Below, piece after piece: positions 50,810-59,650 of a DNA stretch of 64,000 nt. Positions within the stretch are counted from its first letter, which is position 1; each line of letters begins with the position of its first letter. Both the position numbers and the translations under genes were made by a program. Under the pieces are notes generated by a model. That model saw only the letters and a program-made list of their open reading frames with translations, made no database searches and was not told where the DNA came from. This stretch comes from Stenopsyche tienmushanensis. Lineage: Eukaryota; Arthropoda; Insecta; Trichoptera; Stenopsychidae. The stretch is from positions 124,001-188,000 of the forward strand of contig WACJ01000388.1 in the NCBI GenBank assembly GCA_008973525.1. Direction: 5' to 3'.

Positions 50810-51150
50810 CGCCAGCAGTTTTTGAATTCTGGGGTATATTGACACACCCCCTGTCAGGATATAATTCATAAAAGTTTATCCCTTCTGTGCAAAACGATCC
50901 AAAAATTCACGCGCGGTGATCAAGCGATTTTGACTTTCTTTCTATAGTTAAGTTTTTCTGACACATTATCACCAAGGAGACTTCGATAAATGTCAGGAAA
51001 TTCTTCGTAAAGGTTGGCAATCATCACATGGACATCATTTCGCACTTGTTCTTCAATTTTTGTACAATTTTGTCAAAAAAAGACTGATGGTATCCCATTT
51101 CTTACCTCGTCGTGAGTATCAGTACGCCCTTCTTTCAATAATCTAGCCCA
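50810..51150 (-). pseudogene. mariner-type transposase N-terminal half, pseudogene
   Basis: The minus strand reads WARLLKEGRTDTHDEVRNG, PSVFF, then KIEEQVRNDVHVMIANLYEE then FPDIYRSLLGDNVSEKLNYR, REFLDRFAQKG, a stop, YILTG and QYTPEFK. This is the succession found in SETMAR-like insect mariner transposases: the paired helix-turn-helix DNA-binding region, then the start of the catalytic domain (normally VTGDETWVHHYTPE). The GDETW residues with the first catalytic Asp are not preserved. At least two frame changes and a stop are present. The upstream side (51150) ends abruptly against non-mariner sequence and family B. Confidence 0.85.
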
Positions 51151-51164
51151 ATTCGTAACGGTTG

Positions 51165-51345
51165 GGTAGTGCCACGCAGGAAGCGGGAATCGGGAGAGTC
51201 GTCGGTTAGCCTTGGCTGCGGAAGGTCGTCCCTCCTGCAGCCAGATCTCTCTCTCTCTCTCTCGTGTGGAATAAATAGTTATTTATAGAAGAGTCTTTCT
51301 ATTTGACGCCCGTCTATTCCCATCCATTCGTCCAGCAACATCACA
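51165..51345 (-). repeat. family B repeat, third copy, inverted
   Basis: On the minus strand this reads AATAGACGGGCGTCAAATAG, AAAGACTCTTC, TAACTATTTATTCCACACG, a GA/TC run, GATCTGGCTGCAGGAGGG and CCGCAGCCAAGGC, matching the inserts in the two Tigger copies. It lies just beyond the truncated mariner, as if it had inserted there. An LTR or other retroelement terminus is my best guess. There is no Tigger sequence here, showing that family B moves on its own. Confidence 0.7.
51246..51263. repeat. TC dinucleotide microsatellite
   Basis: An 18-base run of TC units within the family B copy; the copy at 48.4 kb has only GAGAGA here, so the run expanded in this copy. Confidence 0.85.
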
Positions 51346-52272
51346 ATCCGATAGAAGAACGGACCCGTACGCTAGCGCGACCATGAAAAATAATTATATA
51401 AATATGTATTGTATAAGGTAGGGAAGAGTTTTGAGTCTCACTCGCAGTCCCAAAAAAGTGTGCGAGTCCACTGTTACTTGTTACCCGATGGAGATAGAAA
51501 AAGCCTTAAATGCCTTAAAATTAGAGGGAGTGGCTACAAAGTTTCCGTGTCCAACCGGTCTGAATTTCGGACCGCTAACACATCGAAAGAGTGCCTCGCG
51601 ATCGAACGTCATGCCACGAATATGTCCACAAAACATGGTCTGCAGACTCTCCGTTTATAAACGGATCTCCGCGTGCCCGTGCTTTGTAAAGTAACTAGGA
51701 CGTGCAGTGGTCCTAGATGACCCAGCGATGGCAGCCGACGATACCAACTAAACAATGCCTCTACCTTGACAACAAAAAAAACGAATGACCGCACAGAAGT
51801 GGCGAGAGCGCACGACGACCTCTCTATTGGAAGAATTTACTGTGACTAATCAAAATGGCCGACAAATACGCGGGACCCAACAAACTATATATATATTGGA
51901 TCTTGTGATGGTTGAAGGTCCTGGTCCTGGACCAACGCCTTCTTGAATTTTATAATTATGCCTTATGTGGCGAGCAATTTGTTTAGCGTTATACATTGAT
52001 TTGATGTTTGAATTATACTAATACATAGAAAATTTAAAACACATAGAAAATTTGCCCAACAAACTAACCGTCGGGATTCCTACTACACGCAAAATGTACC
52101 AACTCTGGCATCAGGAGCCCTTGTAATCTTATTTTCTAGATAACCTTCGTAGTTACATTTAATATTACAAACAATACCTTTTTTTGCTCATTCTTAAATT
52201 TTTAATTTTATAGAACCTTTAAAGTATTAATTGGCTCGGATCCCGCATTTTTTCTGAAAGGCCCTGATATAT
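51346..52272. other. GC-richer stretch, unrecognised
   Basis: Overlapping frames at 51409-51660, 51431-51694 (plus) and 51609-51794 (minus) reflect raised GC content, with no known motif. The tract follows family B directly and may be the rest of that element. Short repeated words (CCCAACAAACTA at 51879 and 52067) occur. Confidence 0.35.
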
Positions 52273-52338
52273 CGCACATGAGGAAATGACATTGGCGAAG
52301 GGCCTTCTGCGTCGTCAGTGTCATTTCCTCACATGCGA
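52273..52338. other. strong stem-loop with nested palindrome
   Basis: TCGCACATGAGGAAATGAC (left) pairs with GTCATTTCCTCACATGCGA (right, 52320-52338) with two mismatches. The 29-nt loop contains GAAGGGCCTTC, itself a perfect inverted repeat around one G. Together they form a branched or extended hairpin of about 66 nt. It has no transposon-like ends or target duplication that I can see. It may be a small foldback element or a structured RNA. Confidence 0.5.
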
Positions 52339-53689
52339 CAAGACTTCATTCCGTTAATTAATTTAATAATAGATTAAATATGAATATTAAAAGGCTCTTC
52401 CGATTACTATATTTAGATATTGCTCGATTTATTAGCTGTGTTATCTTGAATCATATGACAACAAAATAATACATTTATTAAAGCACCCCTTTTTAAATAT
52501 TAATAAATTCTTATTTGATACCCACAATAAAAAATAATATTATTTAAAAGCTTCGGAGATAAAATATAATGAAATTTTCATTGGAAGCCCCTGACTAGAC
52601 CACTCTCTCCGAATCAGCATCTTCATATATTCATTAGACTGGTGAATGTGTGCTGCCACTAAACGTGTAAGATGTGGTTATTCGGGATCCTACGACTTGT
52701 GCTAAAAACCAGGCTCACAATTTTATATTTAGTGCCCATGGGTAATAATTTGCCCATTTAAAAGCAAGCAAATTACATTTTTCGCACTGCAAATAAATTC
52801 AACTGTATAATCATTCATGATTATCATATTTTTTATTTGTTTCCTTTTCAACAATATCATCATCGTTGTAGTTTTGCTATTACAAATAAAGAGAAAGCAA
52901 TACAAACCATGTCAATAGACTTGCAACGGATGATTTTCTTTTTATGAAACTATAACAGATAACAGAAAAGAAAATGAAGAAATTAGTAAAAGCCTGTAGA
53001 GAATGGATAAAAACAAAATAAAGTTCAAGAACATTTGTATCCAAACAGCCATAATTTAATGTGAAACTACGGAAGACGTAAATAATCTAAAACAAATGTT
53101 CTAAAATAAACTTGGAGACTGGCTTACTCTTGGAAAACAAGAGCACAAATATCACATTGTTTAAAAATGAAATTATCTAATCAGTATGTACTACATACTA
53201 TTTATGATAAAATACTCATATGAATCATATCAGCTAAGGAAACATAATAAAATGTCTTAAAAATATATACCGACTACTTATTAAATTAAAAAATACAATT
53301 AATTAAATAAGGGATCAAAAGGTACAAAATTAACGGTGAAAGATATAAAAATATGTATTAATCAAACATAAAAATTGAAATATCTACATTTTAAAACCAA
53401 AGTTTTCCAATCAAAATACTTCCTGATAATGCATATTCTATTTATAAGGTATTTAACTTTAAAACATTATCTTTCGCCCATTCCAAGAATTATACGGATT
53501 ATTGAAAATAATCCATAAAAATAATTTTGCACACTCTCAGGACATCTTTATTTTATAATGCTAAAATAAAGTCATATTGAAATTCACTAGGATGTTTCAC
53601 AGTTTAATAAACAATATAGAAAGATCTTCGATTAAGAATAATAAATTGGTATGTATTAGAACTATTGGATTGGATTGGAATATAAAATA
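52339..53689. other. AT-rich non-coding stretch
   Basis: Nothing recognised: no open frame of note, no terminal repeats. Confidence 0.45.
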
Positions 53690-53693
53690 TTAA

Positions 53694-53873
53694 CACATTA
53701 AGTACGGGATACTTATTTTTATGAATTACACCGTGTTTTTACACGTTTTTTCCCCATTACTTTTCTTATGAGGTTTTGTTGAAAACATTTTTTTTAATTG
53801 AGCCCATTCCTAATACACAAAGTGACCAAAAACTATGACCAAACACACACAAAGTTCCCCCATATGCAATGTG
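53694..53873. mobile_element. piggyBac-type MITE, 180 bp
   Basis: The left end, TTAA (53690-53693) then CACATTAAGTACGGG, mirrors the right end CCCCCATATGCAATGTG then TTAA (53874-53877). TTAA duplications, a CAC(A)TTA start and short size fit a piggyBac-like non-autonomous element. The same terminus family appears at 46074-46493 and as solitary ends at 18025 and 31157. No coding sequence. Confidence 0.75.
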
Positions 53874-53918
53874 TTAATAAACAATGTTTTAGGGAAAATG
53901 AAATAAAACAGGATTTAA

Positions 53919-55329
53919 GGGGTCATTTCACTTTATCACATCAAAAATAATAATAATAATAATTTCATTTTTCGAAAGAACACGTTTCTAAGGAAGTCGT
54001 CCATAATTTTGGTCAAAAAATTGGGATTATTTCAATGCTTTACAGCTAATTCGCTCGAAGCAATTACTCCGTCCGGATTGCATCCCAGCGGCTCTGAGAC
54101 CGCTGCAGCCACAGGCTTTCTTATCTTTGTTCTAGTAAGGAGCAAATTAAATCAAAAAAATTTAATACAAATTTAAAATAGGCGAATAAGCAAGTGGAAA
54201 GTAAGTGCACCCAAAGAAAGAACTCTGTATGAAGTGCTTCGAACAGTTTAATAATAAATTAATTTAAAAAATTATCTATTTATTATGGTTTAACCATCCG
54301 CCTACATCTTGATTCAATAAAAAAATCGAGAAATGCCATTTGGGTCACATACTATCACAAAATTTCGACTGATGAAGCCCCTCAGCATTCACACTGTCCG
54401 GAAGGCGCAGATTCTTGGTGCAAATTGCAAAAACATGCAACTACAAGATCATTATATTTGTATAAGCAACCTCCCTCTCCCACAGAGGATGTTCAGTAAA
54501 TCTTAAGAGCCATTTATGAAGAATTAACATCTGATAATTTATTGGAAAGATGCCTTGGCTCAATTAAACGCGTGCATATAGTCTCTGGTACCGATTTTTA
54601 TGGCAAAAAAATACTAGAACTCGTGACATATACTGCAGCCTGCATTTTTTACGAAGCATTTAAACCTATTTAAAAATAATGGATAAAAAGATGTACTGCG
54701 ATCCGTAGAAACGCACAACGAAGAACGTATACGCCTTCCCAACCGTCAAGGCTCCGAATCTTCTAAACATTCTAGAACAGATACGCCAAATCAGCCAAAA
54801 AAGAAGAGGCAAGGTAGCTGAAGAATTTTTTTATGAAGCTGGAATTGCTGATTAGAAGTATATTTCTCTTTTCAAAAACAATTTAGTACTTTAAATTTTA
54901 TACATGTTTTTCTCGAAACGACATTTTTGTATGCAGTGTGGAAAGAATTATGAAAAACGTTTTATATTGAAAAATACCCCCGAAAAATGTGTTCTTTTCC
55001 AAACTTTTTTTCAAACCATGGCCATTTTGTTATTTTTAAACAAAAAGTATTAATTAACGATACTGCGATATCCACATGCTTACAGATTAAGAATCTTTTT
55101 GACTTTTTGTCTCAAAGCCTGAATGAAAAAATTATTCCACACCATGAACTTGCTTGTCATTTTGATGTTTTAAAAACGATATAATATATATTTTTTTAAT
55201 TACGAATTTATTATTTTAGTATTATATAAGAGTGCCATAATTAATTTCAAAAATATTAATTTCATTATACGGTGTATTTACTGTGAAAAAAATTGCCTAT
55301 TTTTTGAGCTGCCAAAGTGAAATGACCCC
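53919..55329 (+). mobile_element. Kolobok-like DNA transposon with TTAA duplications
   Basis: The ends GGGGTCATTTCACTTT (left) and AAAGTGAAATGACCCC (right) are perfect 16-bp inverted repeats. Both are flanked by TTAA (53915-53918 and 55330-55333), the target site of Kolobok and piggyBac elements. At 1411 bp it is shorter than a complete element. The transposase remnant at 54334-54858 is not piggyBac-type. Its HCPEGxDSWCK motif belongs to the Mutator-like/Kolobok-like group, so Kolobok is the best fit. An AAT microsatellite lies near the left end. Confidence 0.85.
54334..54858 (+). pseudogene. Kolobok/Mutator-like transposase C-terminal remnant
   Basis: The plus frame reads AIWVTYYHKISTDEAPQH, HCPEGADSWCKLQKHA, a stop, then AIYEELTSDNLLERCLGS, GKKILELVTYTAACI and a basic, Glu-rich tail (SQKRRGKVAEEFFYEAG). 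The Cys-Pro-x-Gly-x-x-SWCK and LLERCLGS motifs are, as I recall, characteristic of the transposase group covered by the Pfam Mutator-like domain PF20700 that insect Kolobok-type elements encode. The segment usually lying between CLG and GKK (with NANE and CPK) looks deleted. At least one stop and a frame change near 54672 show it is dead. The N-terminal part is not recognisable. Confidence 0.75.
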
Positions 55330-55333
55330 TTAA

Positions 55334-57060
55334 TATAGAGGATTATTTTCAAGAAAAAGTGTAATAATTTTAGAAATAACAAATAGTCTAATTAATAATT
55401 TTCACTTTAAATTTATTTTGTTATAAAAATGAAGCATATATGAATGTAAATATATTAACAGTCGCTGAAAATTTCTAAAATTGACTTTTAAATGAGTTTA
55501 AAAAAAATCAGCAAAATCAAAAGTGTCGAAGCTTTACAAAAACTTGATTCTGAAAGTAGATTTTTAAATGCTTAATTTTATCATCGTAAAATATATGCAA
55601 ATATGACATAATAAAAAATATAAACAAAACAAAATTTAGTATTTACAGAGAGAAATTAAAATCTATAATTAATTATAAATATGAACACTGTAAAAGATAG
55701 GTAAAATTCACTATCAAAAAATAGAACAAGGACATTAATATCCATAAGGTAATGAGAATTTGTAGAATTTCGACATAAATATGTAGACCAGCATATAAAA
55801 TTTTATTGCATTTACCAAATAACATTTTTTTCTATATTGCAATTCGTTTGCCATCTACAAAAATATTTTTTTTATCATTGACTATGAACATTATTTCCAA
55901 GCTTTAAAACGCTTTAAGATAATCTTTCTCTGCAATTTCTAAGTGAGCAACAAACACAATTCATGAAAAATGAATATATTTACTAATATCATAAGACATT
56001 CAAGTAGGATTATTAAAATACAATTCAAAGGATAGTAAGATAAAAAAAATAACAACCATGCATGGAAAATGTTACAGAATTTTCATAAATTTGCACCATA
56101 AACGTTTCTTCGGATATCAATTAAAAATACTAGATATAAACATAGGAAAATCTTTAAATTATATTGTTAAAATTGATAACATCGCCGTGAGAAGTAACAC
56201 ATTACAAATTTTTAGTATAGCTCAGTAGATTTACATGAATCTCAGGGAAACTGCGTAAATTTTAATATTAATAAAGAATGTCGTTTTTCATATGACCGTT
56301 GTTAATAGTTAGTTGAGCCGCCTTATAGGCTGTAATTTTGTAAATAGTTCTAAGCTTTACATAAAAGTTAAAACATACACTATTGAAAACATTTTCAGAA
56401 CATGAAATGAAAATTCTTTATATGATAGTTGGACATGATAAGTGAATGTTGTTCTAGAAACAAGGGTATAAATAGCAATATTGATATACAAAGCTACAAA
56501 ATTGATTTATAAACATAATTGGATGAACTGTGATTATAATTTATTCCAAAACTCAAATCCAGCTATAATCATGATGGAAGATTTATCAAAAGTACATTAA
56601 ATCTTCAGCAGTAAAGTCCGGCTACACATGGCAACAATCACTTATAACAAATTCAATTAAAACAAATCCAACATCTACTATAATCTCCAGATCTTATTAT
56701 TTTAGATTATCACTTATTAGATTCACGCAGCTTCAAAATAAAAATTAATAAAAACCATAAACCAATAAAATTGAGACTCTTGGTTTATGCTAAAAAAATT
56801 GCTTTGTATTTACTTGTTTCATTTAAAAAACGACAATCTTTCCATATATCTTCATAATTGTAAAATGATTGCTTGTATTTAAGTATTTTATTATTTAATT
56901 TTATATATTATTCCATATCAAAATGCAAAAATTCGTGTTTTAGAAAATAACAAATAGAATAATACTTCATAATACTTATCTTTGACAAATTATTGTATGT
57001 ACTATCCTTTAATTTGCATAAAACCTATATCACATTTTTATTGATCTATTTTTTGTACTA
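55334..57060. other. AT-rich non-coding DNA downstream of the host gene
   Basis: No open frame of note and no repeat ends recognised. It is the 3' flank of the gene at 57091-59407. Confidence 0.45.
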
Positions 57061-57061
57061 T

Positions 57062-57067
57062 TTTATT
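57062..57067 (-). terminator. polyadenylation signal AATAAA
   Basis: AATAAA on the minus strand lies about 24 bases past the stop codon of the three-exon gene. That is a compact but plausible 3' untranslated region. Confidence 0.6.
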
Positions 57068-57090
57068 CAATTTTAATTAAATTCATAATA

Positions 57091-59407
57091 TTAAATAGTG
57101 AGCGTTTTCAAAGATTCCCATAAATGATTTCTTTTCCAAATAAGCATAGATCTTTCTTCTGGCTTCATAAGACGTCTAATTTTTAAATCATAGCGTAATT
57201 TCGCTTGAACTCCAAGGCACATGTTTCTATGTCGGGGATCATACGACGGATGTTTCCACGCGCATTGAAGAAGAATACCCGCATATCTATGATGACCCAG
57301 TTGAGAAAGAGCCAAAGCGAGGAACAACCATCCTCTTGCGATTCCATTGTCGTCCTGGCTAAGTCTCGCTAATTTTAATTGTTGCAACGATGTGTGTAAA
57401 GCCATATTTGCCTTCAAAAATAAATAAAAATCACAATTACATTTAGATTAACAAATACACAAAATTAAACGTAAATTCTCACATCTATTAACAATATTTG
57501 GATCCAATTACTACACATGCAGCATAAATATTGATATTCGTGTGAAAATTTTCAGGCAATTTTATAAAACACTTAAGAGATTGTAACAATAAATTATATA
57601 TTTTTTTATATTTAATATGTTTATAATTGGTGAATATAAATCGTTAACATTCTTGCGAATAAATAAAATTCAATAAGTCTTGAATATTTCACTTTTAGCA
57701 ATGTTACAATCAATCTTCAATAGAAATACATTTATTCTATCAGATAGGAAACTTCTTGATCCCGTTACTGAAGAAAGAAGGCAAAAAGTAGCATGCTACA
57801 TTGTGCAACTTTTTCAGAGATTATTTGTATAGAAATGAGTATGTACATCTTGACTCGAAAACGGATTCATTTATGTTCAAGTATTGATCCTTTTGAAGTA
57901 GTCATTAGCGTCAGACAATTAATTAGTCAGTCACGGTATTTATAGAGTTAAAGGGCTCATTCATATATTTTTATAATAACATGTTACTATGATTTCGTTT
58001 TAGAAATTCTAAATTCATGGAAAATAGATTCAAATGTATGCAAATTAACTAAAAGTATAATATCCACATCACATTTTTTTCAAAATACATCTACAAAGCA
58101 TCAGAAAAATGATAAAAAACGTGCAATAATAGCATCAATTATGATAAACTCTAAGTAAAAATAATAATAATATAGTATTACAAATCTGCTAGAAGAGTCG
58201 CCGAGAGCAGAAAAAGCACCTCCAAGAGTAGAGAGCCAAGCGGCAGCACATTCCCTTTCTAATCCTATATGACATTCACGCCATAATCGCCAACCCCTAA
58301 AAATAATATCAAAACAATTCTCTCAGATGAAACAAAATAATAAAGACCAATGCTAAGAACATGGCTAAATGTTTTCATATACAGTAAGACCTTGCTTAAC
58401 GCTGTTCCAGTATTACGCGGTAGTATTAGGATCTCGGATCACTATCTTAACAACATGCATTCCAGTATAAATTGTTTTCCAGCCGCCAAATACAACAATT
58501 ATTATTTGTGGCGAACATTCCAAATACTGATTGTTAAAACCAATGTAAAAGATAAACAATTCATTAGATAATTTTGGGAAAAAACTACAATATCACGGAT
58601 ACTACAAACAACATCAATATTTCCTGCAATAAGTGTCTGAGAAACGTCTGAAAGGCGGATGGAAGAATGTATGGCCAAATCTAAGCAAGGATGTTGACAC
58701 AAAAGTAAAATGAAGTGTCGTTAATGCGATGTCTTGCTGAACGAAACAGGAAAAGGCTAGACTACTTCTGATGACAAAGAACCTTTCTCGTCACAAACAT
58801 AACATATTTTGATTGATGTTAGCAATGTTACAAAATAAAAGAAAATAAAAATGATACATCTTCTTATTCTCTATTTTATTTCATTTATCCCCATTATCTA
58901 CGTGTTAAGATGACCTCGTTTAACATTGTTTTAGTTAAGCGTCAGCGTTAGCGGGGTCTTACTGTATTTATATTACAAAAATCATACACGAACATACCAT
59001 GCATAGTCTATCGCATACGATTTAACCAAATCAGCTTCTATAACTACAAAACATCTATATTCATCAACAGGATCGGTAAAACTAGAGTTATTTTTATATT
59101 TATTCACTCTCCCTTTAAAATTATCAAAAACTAGATTCCTATAGCACTTTGACGTTTTTAATTCTTCTAGAAACGGTTTAATCATTAGTATATTCGTACG
59201 AAAACTATCAAATATATAAGATGTGGAAGTGACAGTGTCGACGACTAGGTTATGTATTGACGGAGGATTTGTGCTGAACGAACTCAAGATCGGCGGAATG
59301 CACTGCTGCATCTCTTCACACACCTTCAGCGTATCACTCGTCAGCGAATACACACATCGCACCCCATCGTCTATGCAAACACACAAAAACAATTTAAAAT
59401 TCTCCAT
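57091..59407 (-). CDS. three-exon host gene, conserved-looking protein of unknown family (about 281 aa)
   Basis: This is a spliced model made by eye: exon 1 59407-58998, exon 2 58296-58182, exon 3 57411-57091. Exon 1 starts at an ATG in good context (A at -3, G at +4) and ends at a TG|GTATGT donor. Exon 2 follows TTTTTAG and ends before GTAATA, a weak donor. Exon 3 follows TTTTTGAAG. The coding lengths 410, 115 and 321 add to 846, and the frame is kept across both junctions. The exon 1-2 joint codes for AIDYAWGWRLWRECHIGL. Exon 2 continues RECAAAWLSTLGGAFSALG, and exon 3 has an alanine/leucine helical segment, ARGWLFLALALSQLGHHRYA, that looks like a TPR-type helical pair, then a basic tail. 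There is no signal peptide or clear membrane segment. I cannot name the family; weak TPR resemblance gives no function. Intron 1 holds a Tigger remnant. Confidence 0.8.
58382..58964 (+). mobile_element. Tigger/pogo-type element remnant in intron 1
   Basis: The left end CAGTAAGACCTTGCTTAACG then CTG mirrors the right end CAGCGTTAGCGGGGTCTT then ACTG. TA dinucleotides flank both ends (58380-58381, 58965-58966). At 583 bp it is internally deleted. A plus-strand remnant near 58570-58700 reads NITDTTNNINIS and, after a frame change, VSEKRLKGGWKNVWPNLSKD, the LKxxWKKLWP motif of the C-terminal part of Tigger transposases. It differs in its termini from the Tigger family at 26 and 48 kb. It lies antisense to the host gene. 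Confidence 0.85.
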
Positions 59408-59650
59408 AGTTCGGCGTTATGAATGTCGTATTCAAAAGTTTTATTCGGCGCCTATTTCGACGGCCTTGCGCTCGACTCTGACGATTTGAATGGTCGAAGC
59501 GATATTTCGGAAAGTTTTAAGACACCATAACAAGCATTCAAATTTCACTCAACCGAACGTCCCGCATCCGACCCACGTGACATTTCTCGAACTGTCAAAA
59601 TCGTCGGCACTGTGCGTGTGCGAGTTTAAAACTTTACGGCCAGCTTGGTT
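59408..59650 (-). promoter_or_regulatory. probable promoter and 5' untranslated region of the three-exon gene
   Basis: The stretch directly upstream of the ATG is markedly richer in G, C and CpG than the flanking AT-rich DNA. It contains CACGTGAC at 59574-59581, an E-box of the kind bound by bHLH-zip factors (USF/MITF/TFEB group). No TATA box is obvious, as in many broadly expressed genes. The transcription start is not determined. An 88-codon plus frame at 59223-59489 is the antisense shadow of exon 1. Confidence 0.5.
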
